From positions 1-26,940 of the forward strand of contig DHON01000080.1 in the NCBI GenBank assembly GCA_002409965.1: a DNA stretch of 26,940 bases, written 5' to 3'. The notes under the pieces were generated by a model. That model saw only the letters and a program-made list of their open reading frames with translations, was not told the origin of the DNA and searched no databases. Source of the DNA: Firmicutes bacterium UBA5389 (GTDB lineage Bacteria; Bacillota; DTU025). Position 1 is the stretch's first letter; each line of letters opens with the position of its first letter. Position numbers and translations under genes: made by a program. Of the stretch, positions 6,743 through 17,041 are shown piece by piece.

Positions 6743-8282
6743 GAGTATCCTCCACCACCACGCCAAGCTCGCCCAGCCTGTCGCGGATCATGTCGGAGAC
6801 CTGGTATAGCTTCGCAGCGCGAACCTCCGCCCTCACATCCAGCAGCAGCTGGATGAGGCGGTCAGCGGTCACCCCCGACTCGACCCCGCTTTCGCCCTGC
6901 CCTTGCTCTGCGCCGCCAGCCCTTCGCGACTCAATCGACCCGGGCTCAATGATGCCCACCACATCGCCCAGCTCCATCATGGCCAGCACAGCCCCGGCCG
7001 CCGCCCCGCGCTCCGCCTCGGACGCTCGGCCACGCCCCGACATCTCCTGGTTGACATGGGTGTTGATCGCAGTGGCCAGTTCGTGCAGAGCGGCAATCGC
7101 GCCGGCTGTATTGAAATCATCGTCCATAGACTCCTCGAATTGCGCCCTGGCAGCTGCGACCGCGGCATCCAGCCTCCCTGCAGCGCTTGCATCGCCCGCA
7201 GCGCCTGCCTCGCCAGCCGGGCCCCCATCGGCGCTCGCCGCCAGCGATCGGACCTCATCCCACGGCAGCGATCCAGATCCCGATGCCTGGCCCAGCGCAA
7301 ACAGGGCGTTTGACACCGCGTCTTCCAGGCGCCCAAGAGCCTTGGCGCACATACGCAGCTCTTCGTCGCTGAAGTTGATGGGCTTTCGGTAGTGGTTGCA
7401 TATGAGGAAGTACCGCACTACCCTGCCCGGGTATTGCTTCAGAATATCGCGGATGGTTCGAAAATTGCCGAGCGACTTGCCCATGCGCTGGCCATCGATG
7501 TTGATGAACCCATTATGCATCCAGTACTTCACCGGGGGCGTTCCGTTGGCCCCGTGGCTCTGGGCCACTTCGTTCTCGTGGTGCGGGAAGACCAAGTCCA
7601 CCCCGCCGGTGTGTATGTCGAAGGTGGGACCCAGGTATTTCGTAGACATCACGCTGCATTCGATGTGCCAGCCCGGACGGCCCGGACCCCATGGGCTCTC
7701 CCACGACGGCTCTCCCGGTTTGGCCGCCTTCCACAGCGCGAAATCGAGGGGATCGTCCTTGGACTCGCCTACGTCCACGCGGGCCCCGGACACTAGGTCG
7801 TCGATGTTCTGGTTGGACAGGCAGCCGTACTCAGGAAACTGCGACACATCGTAGTAGACATCGCCGCCGCGCTCGTAGGCCAGTCCCTTCTGGATAAGCG
7901 TGCTGATCATCTCGATCATTCCCGCCACATGCTCGGTGGCGCGAGGCTGGATGTCGGGGGCCTTGATCCCCAGAGCATCGCGATCGTCGATGAAGGCCTG
8001 CGCGTACTGGCCGACTACCTCCTCGGTTGTCGTCCCTCTCTCAGCCGCCCGCCGGATGATCTTGTCGTCTATATCGGTGATGTTCTGAACCAGCGTCACT
8101 TCATAGCCCCGATACTGCAGGTATCTACGGACAACATCGGGCACCACGAACGCGCGGGCGTTGCCGATGTGGAAGTAGTCGTAAACCGTTGGGCCACAGC
8201 TGTACATGCCCACCTTACCCCGGTTGACTGGCACGAAGTCCTCCTTGCGCCGGGTAAGGGTGTTGTAGATTCTCATCGCCAT
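6708..8282 (-). CDS. cysS: Cysteinyl-tRNA synthetase
   Basis: This class I aminoacyl-tRNA synthetase charges tRNA-Cys. It shows the HIGH box as HIGN (38-41), the KMSKS loop as RMGKS (266-270), and the zinc set Cys29, Cys209, His234 and Glu238 expected for cysteine discrimination. At 524 residues it is longer than B. subtilis CysS (about 466). The extra length is Ala/Gly/Glu-rich low-complexity inserts around 333-380 and after ~415, in the C-terminal helical region rather than the catalytic core. The RMGKS loop is a variant of KMSKS but keeps the second lysine. GGGGG lies about 9 nt before the ATG; a second ATG two codons later is possible. It follows ispDF by 15 nt. No T-box leader is visible, as expected for an operon-internal gene. 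Confidence 0.96.
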   Translation of the reverse strand: MAMRIYNTLTRRKEDFVPVNRGKVGMYSCGPTVYDYFHIGNARAFVVPDVVRRYLQYRGYEVTLVQNITDIDDKIIRRAAERGTTTEEVVGQYAQAFIDDRDALGIKAPDIQPRATEHVAGMIEMISTLIQKGLAYERGGDVYYDVSQFPEYGCLSNQNIDDLVSGARVDVGESKDDPLDFALWKAAKPGEPSWESPWGPGRPGWHIECSVMSTKYLGPTFDIHTGGVDLVFPHHENEVAQSHGANGTPPVKYWMHNGFINIDGQRMGKSLGNFRTIRDILKQYPGRVVRYFLICNHYRKPINFSDEELRMCAKALGRLEDAVSNALFALGQASGSGSLPWDEVRSLAASADGGPAGEAGAAGDASAAGRLDAAVAAARAQFEESMDDDFNTAGAIAALHELATAINTHVNQEMSGRGRASEAERGAAAGAVLAMMELGDVVGIIEPGSIESRRAGGAEQGQGESGVESGVTADRLIQLLLDVRAEVRAAKLYQVSDMIRDRLGELGVVVEDTRDGARWKIVSR

Positions 8283-8297
8283 GGTCCAGGACCCCCT

Positions 8298-9635
8298 TCA
8301 AAATGCTCCACCCAGGCTCCGCGGGGCGGCGGGGCCGCGCGTGTCGACTACCATCGCCACAGCCAAGGCCGCGATGGCCTCGCCCGTTCCCATCGGCCCC
8401 AGGCCCTCGGTGGTCTTTCCCTTTATATTAACACATCCGGGGCCCACCTTCATCGCCCTTGCCAGCGACTCGCGCATCTGGGGCACAAACGGACCGATTC
8501 TGGGGCGCTCAGCTATCACCACACTGTCCACGCTGGAAACCAGGTATCCCGCAGCCTGCAGCATGCCCACCGCCCGCTCCAGCAGAACCATGCTGGACGC
8601 GCCGGCGTAAGCCGGATCGGTGTCGGGGTAATGCTGCCCGATGTCGCCCAGCCCAGCCGCGCCCAGCATGGCGTCGATCACCGCGTGAGTCAGGACGTCC
8701 GCATCCGAATGGCCCAGCAGCCCATGATCGAACGGAATGTCGATTCCGCCCAGCACCAGGCGCCTGCCGGGTACGAGACGGTGAATATCGAATCCCTGGC
8801 CCGGGCGCATCAGGGGGGGCCCCAACCCGCCCATCGCCCTCGTCCTGCTCATCTCCGCCTCGCCCATCGCTACGCTTGCCCCCGACTCCGACCCCGACTC
8901 CGACTCCGACTCCGATGCAAGCAGCGCCTCGGCCACTGCCAGGTCCAGCGGGGTTGTGATCTTGATATTCCGGAGCGATCCCGGCACCACGGCCACGGGC
9001 AGGCCCAGCCGTTCCACCAGAGCGCAATCGTCTGTGGCCACGAAATCGCCTGAAAGCTCGTGCGCTTCGCGCAATACCGAAAGCTTGAAGGCCTGAGGCG
9101 TCTGAATCATCCGCAGTTCCGATCTGTCCAGCGTCTCGGCGACGACCAGCGCATCGCCGGCATCGCGCCAAGCCGTCACGCTCTTGACGGTGTCGCTCGG
9201 CGTCACTGCGCAGGTCGCGGCGCCCCACTGCCTGGCGGCTTCCACCGCCGCCCACACTTCCGCCGTTCCCGCCAACGGACGCGCCGCATCGTGCACCACC
9301 ACGATCTCATATTCGCCCGACACAGCCGCAAGAGCGCGCGCCACCGACGCCTGCCTGCTCGCGCCGCCGGCCACCACGATGCACCCGTGCTCACAAAGCG
9401 AAGAGAGGGAGTATCGGTTTACGATATCCCTCTCGAACTCCTCTTCATCGCCTGGCGGCACCGCCGCCACTATCTGGCCCACAGCCCCCGATGAAGCCAG
9501 GGCGGCCATTGACCGGGCCACAATCGGCATGCCGCCGAGATCCAGGTACTGCTTGCGAACGACCGCACCCATACGTGTTCCGGAGCCCGCAGCCGCCACA
9601 ATGGCTGACGCGCACGGACAACGTGCTGCCTTCAT
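8298..9635 (-). CDS. ispDF: IspDF fusion: MEP cytidylyltransferase and MECDP synthase
   Basis: One polypeptide carries two steps of the non-mevalonate isoprenoid pathway. The IspD half (about 9-238) transfers CMP to methylerythritol phosphate; it shows the nucleotide loop AAAGSGTRMG with RKQYL, VVVHDAARPL and TDDCALVE. The IspF half (about 280-433) makes the cyclodiphosphate; it has metal ligands in GFDIHRL (Asp283, His285) and THAVID (His317), and KTTEGLGPMGTGEAIAA at the end. They are joined by a ~35-residue Ser/Glu-rich linker encoded by 6-bp repeats. Of two ATGs near the start I chose 9635, since GGGAGG is 9 nt upstream of it but only 3 nt from the ATG at 9641. In Bacillus these are two adjacent genes. 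It lies 34 nt after the PIN/TRAM gene. Confidence 0.95.
   Translation of the reverse strand: MKAARCPCASAIVAAAGSGTRMGAVVRKQYLDLGGMPIVARSMAALASSGAVGQIVAAVPPGDEEEFERDIVNRYSLSSLCEHGCIVVAGGASRQASVARALAAVSGEYEIVVVHDAARPLAGTAEVWAAVEAARQWGAATCAVTPSDTVKSVTAWRDAGDALVVAETLDRSELRMIQTPQAFKLSVLREAHELSGDFVATDDCALVERLGLPVAVVPGSLRNIKITTPLDLAVAEALLASESESESGSESGASVAMGEAEMSRTRAMGGLGPPLMRPGQGFDIHRLVPGRRLVLGGIDIPFDHGLLGHSDADVLTHAVIDAMLGAAGLGDIGQHYPDTDPAYAGASSMVLLERAVGMLQAAGYLVSSVDSVVIAERPRIGPFVPQMRESLARAMKVGPGCVNIKGKTTEGLGPMGTGEAIAALAVAMVVDTRGPAAPRSLGGAF
8882..8915. repeat. 6-bp tandem repeat encoding the IspD-IspF linker
   Basis: A run of CCGACT-type hexamers, with one variant unit (CCGACC), encodes the alternating Ser-Glu stretch SESESESGSESG between the two enzyme domains. 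It is in frame and lies only in the linker. Confidence 0.75.
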
Positions 9636-9669
9636 GCACATACACCTCCCGTGCGGCCGGACGGCTCAA

Positions 9670-10776
9670 TCACACAGCGCGGTCGACGGCCTTGAGCTTG
9701 GCAAAGATCATCCTGCCCGCTGAGGTCTGGAGCACACTGGTGACGAGCACCCCGATGGAGTCGCCGATGTGGCGTCTTCCACCGTCCACCACGACCATGG
9801 TGCCATCGTCGAGATAAGCTACTCCCTGCCCAGACTCCTTGCCGTCCTTCACTACGTGGACGGTCATTTCCTCTCCCGGCAGCACTACCGGTTTCAATGC
9901 GTTAGCCAGCTCGTTGATGTTGAGCACTACAACGCCGTGCAGTTCAGCCACCTTGTTCAGGTTAAAGTCGTTGGTCAGTATGGTGGCGTCCATTATCCGG
10001 GCAAGCTTGATGAGCTTGGCGTCTACTTCTGCGTCTTCGATGGCTCTATCGACGATCTGGACGGAGAGGTTTCCGTCCTTCTGCATCCTGTTGAGGATGT
10101 CGAGACCCCTCCGACCTCTGTTCCGCTTGAGAACGTCGGAGGAATCGGCGATATGCTGAAGTTCCTCAAGGACGAACCCGGGAACGACCAGCGTTCCCTC
10201 TATGAATGCGCTGTCGGCGATGTCGGCGATACGTCCGTCAATGATGACGCTGGTATCGAGTATCTTTGGCTTGGCCTTGCCCATGTAGCTCTTCATGCCC
10301 CGCTCCCGGGCAATGGCCGACCGCGCCGCCTCGCCGCTGCGCGGAAGCGGCGCCAGTATAGACATGATCTCCTCGCGCTTGTGCGAGCCGATAACCATTC
10401 CGGCCACGCCGAAAAACACGTTAAGGGCAATCCCCACGTAGCTGCCCAGCGATGGTATGAGAGCAATCGGAATGGCGAGCAGATTAGCTATTATTAGGCC
10501 GACTATCATGCCGACCGCGCCGGCGATTATGCCGCTCGCCGAGATGTTGCGGACTCCTGAGTCGACGCACTTTCCGAAGCGGGAGGCAGCCTGATGCAGA
10601 AGCGGCGTGATAGCGAATCCTATCAGCCCTCCGCCAGTCATTGCCCCCAACATGATCCTGAGCCCGGCGCCTTGGCTCTCTGGCGCCATCACGGCCGCGG
10701 GGAACGCTCGGTGGACAAAAAATCCAACGGCGACCCCGGCCCCTACCATCAGCACTCGTGTGGTCAAATTGCGCAC
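9670..10776 (-). CDS. Membrane-anchored PIN/TRAM-domain protein (YacL family)
   Basis: From the chosen start the product is 368 residues, almost the length of B. subtilis YacL (366), which occupies the same position. The N-terminal ~130 residues contain about four hydrophobic segments rich in Gly/Ala/Ile. A PIN nuclease-like domain follows from about residue 168 (KPKILDTSVIIDGRIADI region) with acidic residues at Asp174 and TNDFN near 269-273. A TRAM RNA-binding domain lies at about 300-364 (VVLPGEEMTVHVV, GRMIFAKL). The frame is open upstream into carD, but GGAGGTGA sits before the GTG at 10776, and N-terminal residues before it are not hydrophobic. An ATG at 10794 is the alternative. A membrane-bound RNase role is inferred from the domains. 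Confidence 0.88.
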   Translation of the reverse strand: MRNLTTRVLMVGAGVAVGFFVHRAFPAAVMAPESQGAGLRIMLGAMTGGGLIGFAITPLLHQAASRFGKCVDSGVRNISASGIIAGAVGMIVGLIIANLLAIPIALIPSLGSYVGIALNVFFGVAGMVIGSHKREEIMSILAPLPRSGEAARSAIARERGMKSYMGKAKPKILDTSVIIDGRIADIADSAFIEGTLVVPGFVLEELQHIADSSDVLKRNRGRRGLDILNRMQKDGNLSVQIVDRAIEDAEVDAKLIKLARIMDATILTNDFNLNKVAELHGVVVLNINELANALKPVVLPGEEMTVHVVKDGKESGQGVAYLDDGTMVVVDGGRRHIGDSIGVLVTSVLQTSAGRMIFAKLKAVDRAV

Positions 10777-10857
10777 TGAGCGCTTCACCTCCATCCAGCC
10801 GGCAACAGTTGAGCCCGACTGTTCCAGTTTAGTATCCCCGATGGGCGGCGGACTATG

Positions 10858-10873
10858 AAAACGGGCGGCCCGT
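10858..10873 (-). terminator. Possible weak intrinsic terminator or attenuator after carD
   Basis: Directly after the carD TAG, the minus strand reads ACGGG-CCG-CCCGT followed by TTTTC: a 5-bp GC-rich stem with a short T-run. It is too short for a strong terminator and probably lets most transcription pass to the PIN/TRAM gene 97 nt downstream of carD. Confidence 0.35.
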
Positions 10874-11365
10874 CTAGGCCGAATCGAGTATCGAGTCGAT
10901 CGCGCGGGATATCTCCTCGCACGAGCGACTCTCGACCATGGCCATCTCACTTGTCAGTATCTGCTTGGCGTTCTCGAGCATGCGGCGTTCACCAGTGGAA
11001 AGTCCCTTTTCCCTGTCTCTGATGCCCAGATTGCGCACTACCTCAGCTACGATGAAGATATCGCCTGTTTTCATCTTCTCCATGTTCGCACGATATCTGC
11101 GGTTCCAGTTCTGGCTCATCACGGTTTTCTCCCCACCTAGAACCTCGTACACCCTGGCGATCTCCTCAGACCCAATGATCGGCCTCAGGCCGACGTCCAG
11201 GGCGTTTCCGCGGGGAACCATCACTTTCATATCGCCAACCTGTAGACGCATGATGTAGTAGTTGTCCCGCTGCCCGAGGACTTCACGCTCTTCTATGGCC
11301 TCAATCACCCCAGCGCCGTGCATGGGGTAGACCACTCTGTCTCCCACGCTAAACATGGTTCGCAT
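10874..11365 (-). CDS. carD: CarD/CdnL-family RNA polymerase-binding transcription regulator
   Basis: The product has 163 residues. Its N-terminal domain opens MFSVGDRVVYPMHGAGVIEA, the typical start of the CarD/CdnL RNAP-interaction domain. These proteins bind the RNA polymerase beta subunit and stabilise open promoter complexes, notably at rRNA promoters. The C-terminal part (from about SQNWNRRYRANMEKM) is the helical domain that contacts DNA near the -10 element. The frame is open to 11401, but an ATG at 11365 has AGGAGG 5 nt upstream, while the upstream part overlaps the carD promoter -10 box, so the longer start is excluded. Between disA and the yacL homologue is a position I associate with clostridial genomes. 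It is divergent from the small plus-strand gene. Confidence 0.92.
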   Translation of the reverse strand: MRTMFSVGDRVVYPMHGAGVIEAIEEREVLGQRDNYYIMRLQVGDMKVMVPRGNALDVGLRPIIGSEEIARVYEVLGGEKTVMSQNWNRRYRANMEKMKTGDIFIVAEVVRNLGIRDREKGLSTGERRMLENAKQILTSEMAMVESRSCEEISRAIDSILDSA

Positions 11366-11391
11366 CACTTCCTCCTCGAGCGCCTTATGTA

Positions 11392-11420
11392 ATTGTACCA
11401 TTGCCTGCCAGGCCAGTCAA
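11392..11420 (-). promoter_or_regulatory. SigA-type promoter for carD operon
   Basis: On the minus strand TTGACT (11415-11420) and TACAAT (11392-11397) are spaced by 17 nt. The predicted transcript starts near 11385, about 20 nt before the carD ATG at 11365. It probably drives carD and the genes after it (PIN/TRAM, ispDF, cysS, mrnC, rlmB). Confidence 0.75.
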
Positions 11421-11427
11421 TTCGCCT

Positions 11428-11449
11428 GATCCGAGGCCAGATCCGAGGC
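11428..11449. repeat. Direct repeat between divergent promoters, candidate operator
   Basis: GATCCGAGGC occurs at 11428-11437 and again at 11440-11449, a 12-bp period. The pair sits in the gap between the carD -35 box (ends 11420) and the -35 box of the plus-strand gene (starts 11453). Exact repetition at this site suggests a protein-binding site, but chance duplication is possible. Confidence 0.45.
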
Positions 11450-11452
11450 TGA

Positions 11453-11481
11453 TTGACAACGCGGTAGACCAAACGTATAAT
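11453..11481 (+). promoter_or_regulatory. Consensus SigA promoter for the small plus-strand gene
   Basis: TTGACA (11453-11458) and TATAAT (11476-11481) are both perfect and separated by 17 nt. This is a full match to the vegetative consensus, about 60 nt before the TTG start at 11542. Confidence 0.9.
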
Positions 11482-11541
11482 CAAGTTGAACTTCAGCCCG
11501 GCCATATCACCTGCGTGTACCGTATTTGGAGGTGAGCGCTC

Positions 11542-11937
11542 TTGGCCGACCTCTCATGCAGCGACTTCCAGGATTCCGTCTGCGAGTATCTGATTCGCCA
11601 CCGAAGCGTTCTCGACGTGATGTCGAAATTCCAGGAAGCCAGCGCACGGGTGAACCGAGCGATGGCCAAGGCAGTCACGGCCTGTGGGTGCCTTGAAATC
11701 GAGGCCCACCGGCAGAAGTTCCCCGAGGATGTATCGGTGGAGGATCTCAGGCGTCTGGTCTGTTCGCACCTCAGCGGCGAGCTCTGCCCGGAGTGCAAAG
11801 AGGCTCTTGAAACCGAATTGGGGCAGACGATTTTCTACGTTGCGGCCCTCTGTGCAATAGCCGACCTCGACATGAACGAGATCATGGTCAAAGAATACGA
11901 TCGCATCCGGATGCTAGGCTTGTTCAACCTTACATAG
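11542..11937 (+). CDS. Conserved small cysteine-containing protein, function unknown
   Basis: This is the only confident plus-strand gene. It encodes 131 residues from a TTG start, with GGAGGTGA 6 nt upstream and a perfect vegetative promoter, so it is certainly expressed. It is mainly helical and soluble. Cysteines occur as CGC (48-50), Cys74 and CPEC (82-85), a possible metal or redox site. The C-terminal half (ELGQTIFYVAALCAIADLD, 92-110) loosely resembles the helices of MazG-like all-alpha NTP pyrophosphohydrolases, but the acidic metal motif is not clear. From memory, a family of this kind sits beside disA and carD in clostridia, possibly labelled DUF1573; I cannot confirm this. Its function is not known to me. 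Confidence 0.8.
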   Translation: MADLSCSDFQDSVCEYLIRHRSVLDVMSKFQEASARVNRAMAKAVTACGCLEIEAHRQKFPEDVSVEDLRRLVCSHLSGELCPECKEALETELGQTIFYVAALCAIADLDMNEIMVKEYDRIRMLGLFNLT

Positions 11938-11943
11938 CTCCGC

Positions 11944-12027
11944 AATCGCGCGATTACCAACGCACGGCTGCCGTTGCCCGATTCCCCACGTCCCGATCAC
12001 ATGACCAGGTTTCGAACTACCTGGTCA
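11944..12027. repeat. Palindrome and hairpin in the convergent gene ends
   Basis: AATCGCGCGATT (11944-11955) is a perfect 12-bp palindrome just after the plus-strand gene. At 12002-12027 the arms TGACCAGGT and ACCTGGTCA form a perfect 9-bp stem with an 8-nt loop, inside the last codons of disA. Neither has a T-run on either strand. They may act as a barrier between converging transcripts. Confidence 0.5.
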
Positions 12028-13055
12028 CGAAGGCGAGCCAGTCCTTCACGTACTGCCCTGGCCCTTATCTCGCCGATGCCCTCTATCTCGTCGAGCTCCT
12101 CTACGGTAGCGCTGCGTATGGCCTTGAGCGACCCGAATCCGGCCACAACATTCTGTATCACCGATATGGGCAACCGCGAGATCTTCGACAGCGCGCGGTA
12201 GCCTCTGGGCGACATGGACGACTCCAGCGCGGTGCCTGAGTTCTGAGTAAGCGCCCGCGAAAGGCTCGGCAGTTCAAGCACCTCGTCGAAAGCCCACTCG
12301 GCAATGGAGCGCATCAGCCGCTCCGCCTCGGCCTGCCCGCCGTCGGGTATGTAGTCCATGGCGACGAACAGCACCTCTTCCCACACGCCCCCCACGACCT
12401 CGTCAGCCTGAATCTTCACCAGCCGGCCTTCAGATCCAAGTTCAGCTATGTAGTCGGTGACCTCGTCCCACGCACGTCTCATCAATTCGTATCTCTGCAG
12501 AACCCGACACACGTCCACCAGCGTGGCCTCTTCGATGAACTCCAGCGCAGTTAGGTTCGCGAGCGCTTTGACCAAAGCGTCGCGGTAGTTGGACATGGTC
12601 TGCAATGCCTGGTTGGCCTTGGCCAACACCATTCCAATGTCACGCAGGACGTATCTGGTGTGCCCCGAGTAGACAGTGATCACTGAGCGCCTCTGAGAGA
12701 TCGCGATCACCAGCTGGCCTGTCATCTTGGAGACACGCTCCGCGGTGCTGTGGCGCAACCCGGTCTCGCGCGAAGGGATGTCGGGGTCGGGCGCTAGAGT
12801 GACATTTGCGTGAAGTATTCTGTCAGTGCCGGATGACAGAATAATCGCCCCGTCCATCTTGGCCAGCTCATAAAGGGCAGCCGGTGAAAACTCGGCGTCC
12901 AGCCTGAACCCGCCCTTTACGATCTGCATGACCTCGGGGGTATCGCCCACAACTATGAGACCGCCGGTCCGGGCGCGCAGGATGTTCTCTAACCCATCGT
13001 AGAGCGGAGTCCCAGGTGCCACCGTGCTGAAAATCTTGCGCAACTTCTCCGCCAT
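11997..13055 (-). CDS. disA: DNA integrity scanning protein DisA (diadenylate cyclase)
   Basis: DisA makes c-di-AMP from two ATP and scans DNA for branched structures. The product has 352 residues (B. subtilis: 360). The N-terminal DAC domain (about 1-140) carries the catalytic DGA motif (68-70, in KMDGAIILS). The second nucleotide-binding motif, normally RHR in TRHRTAER, reads LRHSTAER (100-107), so the last Arg is Ser. A helical linker follows, then a helix-hairpin-helix DNA-binding domain (FGSLKAIRSATVEELDEIEG region) at the C-terminus. The start is the ATG at 13055, with GGGGGTGA 7 nt upstream, rather than the TTG one codon earlier. Start and radA stop overlap by one base (TGATG). Activity with the RHS variant is uncertain. 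Confidence 0.93.
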   Translation of the reverse strand: MAEKLRKIFSTVAPGTPLYDGLENILRARTGGLIVVGDTPEVMQIVKGGFRLDAEFSPAALYELAKMDGAIILSSGTDRILHANVTLAPDPDIPSRETGLRHSTAERVSKMTGQLVIAISQRRSVITVYSGHTRYVLRDIGMVLAKANQALQTMSNYRDALVKALANLTALEFIEEATLVDVCRVLQRYELMRRAWDEVTDYIAELGSEGRLVKIQADEVVGGVWEEVLFVAMDYIPDGGQAEAERLMRSIAEWAFDEVLELPSLSRALTQNSGTALESSMSPRGYRALSKISRLPISVIQNVVAGFGSLKAIRSATVEELDEIEGIGEIRARAVREGLARLRDQVVRNLVM

Positions 13056-14485
13056 CAAGTGTTCACCCCCGCAAACACTGCGTCCAGAGCCTCTCGGACG
13101 CTTGCCGCTCCTATGATCTCAACGCCCCCCGGCCGCCTGGCCATGTTCTTAAGATTATGACGCGGAAGCACGCATCTTTCAAACCCTAGGCGCTGGGCCT
13201 CCGCCACCCTGAGGTCAGCGCGGCTCACAGCCCTGAGCTCGCCGGCCAGCCCCACCTCGCCGAACACAACCGTCCCGGAAGATGCGGGCACGCCGCGGAA
13301 ACTGGACACTATCGCCGCCGCAATGCCCAGATCGGCAGCGGGTTCACTGAGAGTGACCCCGCCTGCCACGTTGACGTAGATGTCTTCCATTCCAATGGCG
13401 AAACCGCCTCGTCTGTCGAGCACTGCGATGATTATGGCTGTCCTGTTGTAGTCGACGCCGGTGGTCGTCCTCCGTGGCGTTCCCATCGCCGACCGGGCAA
13501 CCAGCGATTGCACCTCCACCAAGAGCGGCCGAGTACCCTCCACGCTGGCCACCACCACGGATCCGGCCGCTCCGCCCGGCCGCTCCGACAGAAGCGTCTC
13601 CGAAGGGTTCTCCACCTGCTCCAGGCCGGCGTCGGTCATGGCGAACATCCCGACTTCGTCGGTGGAACCATACCTGTTCTTCACCGCCCGGATGATGCGG
13701 TGAGCGTGCGTGCTCTCACCTTCGAAGTAGAGGACTGTGTCCACGATGTGCTCCAGGACCTTCGGCCCGGCAATCGCGCCCGATTTGGTGACGTGCCCCA
13801 CAAGAAAGACCGGCGTGCCCTCTTCCTTGGCCACGCGCATCAGCCGGGCAGTGCATTCCCGAACCTGGCCTACGCTGCCCGGCGATGACTCCAAGCCGGG
13901 GTCGTCCATAGTCTGGATAGAATCGATCACAACCAGCGCCGGGCAGACCGTCTGGATCCGGTCAACGATGGAGACGATGTCCGTCTCCGCCAGCACCAGC
14001 AGGCGCTCGGCCACCGCATCCAGTCGCGCCGCACGCAGACCCACCTGGCGCACCGATTCTTCGCCCGTGACGTAGAGCACCGGCCCGATCCGCCGGGCAA
14101 CGCTCGCCGATACCTGAAGCAGAATGGTAGACTTGCCGATGCCGGGGTCGCCCCCTATCAGCGCCACTGACCCGGCCACAACCCCGCCGCCCAGCACCCG
14201 GTCGAACTCGCCTATCCCCGTAATGAGACGCTCCTCGTCCCCCGAAACCACCTGGCCCACTGGAACCGGCATTGCCGCCGCCTGCCCTGCCGCCGACGAC
14301 GCGGACGCGGAGGCCAGCCCGCGCCTGGACGCGCTGCGCCGGCTGGACGCCTTCACCATCGCCGCCCCATGCCGGACTTCTTCGGCGAACCGATTCCAGC
14401 TGGCGCAGGCGGGACATTTGCCCATCCATTTGGCGGATTCGTATCCGCATTCCTGGCAGACGAAAACGCCCTTTGGGCCCTTCAT
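13055..14485 (-). CDS. radA: DNA repair protein RadA
   Basis: RadA is a RecA-like ATPase that processes recombination intermediates by driving branch migration. The 476-residue protein has a four-Cys zinc finger (Cys10, Cys13, Cys24, Cys27), the Walker A loop GGDPGIGKST around residues 111-120, the RadA-specific KNRFG motif as KNRYG (269-273), and a C-terminal Lon-protease-like domain without an active site. A variable Ala/Ser/Arg-rich linker separates the finger from the ATPase. GGGGG lies 7 nt before the ATG at 14485; the TTG at 14491 is too close to it. The gene lies 33 nt after clpC and overlaps disA by one base, so it belongs to the ctsR operon. Confidence 0.96.
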   Translation of the reverse strand: MKGPKGVFVCQECGYESAKWMGKCPACASWNRFAEEVRHGAAMVKASSRRSASRRGLASASASSAAGQAAAMPVPVGQVVSGDEERLITGIGEFDRVLGGGVVAGSVALIGGDPGIGKSTILLQVSASVARRIGPVLYVTGEESVRQVGLRAARLDAVAERLLVLAETDIVSIVDRIQTVCPALVVIDSIQTMDDPGLESSPGSVGQVRECTARLMRVAKEEGTPVFLVGHVTKSGAIAGPKVLEHIVDTVLYFEGESTHAHRIIRAVKNRYGSTDEVGMFAMTDAGLEQVENPSETLLSERPGGAAGSVVVASVEGTRPLLVEVQSLVARSAMGTPRRTTTGVDYNRTAIIIAVLDRRGGFAIGMEDIYVNVAGGVTLSEPAADLGIAAAIVSSFRGVPASSGTVVFGEVGLAGELRAVSRADLRVAEAQRLGFERCVLPRHNLKNMARRPGGVEIIGAASVREALDAVFAGVNT

Positions 14486-14518
14486 ACACAAACCCCCAGA
14501 ACTCTCACGGTCTCAGCC

Positions 14519-17038
<2,520 letters not shown>

Positions 17039-17041
17039 CCG

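Noticed and set aside
6743..6766. Longer N-terminus for mrnC from the ATG at 6766
   Set aside because: No good ribosome site; the GTG at 6742 has GGAGG at ideal spacing and gives the usual length.
8283..8297. T-box or other riboswitch before cysS
   Set aside because: The gap to ispDF is only 15 nt, so there is no room for a leader.
7929..9053. 374-residue open frame on the plus strand
   Set aside because: It runs antisense across cysS and ispDF; His/Arg-rich composition typical of a shadow frame.
10777..10950. Longer N-terminus for the PIN/TRAM protein reaching into carD
   Set aside because: The added residues are Arg/Pro-rich, overlap carD coding and are not conserved-looking; GTG at 10776 gives the YacL length.
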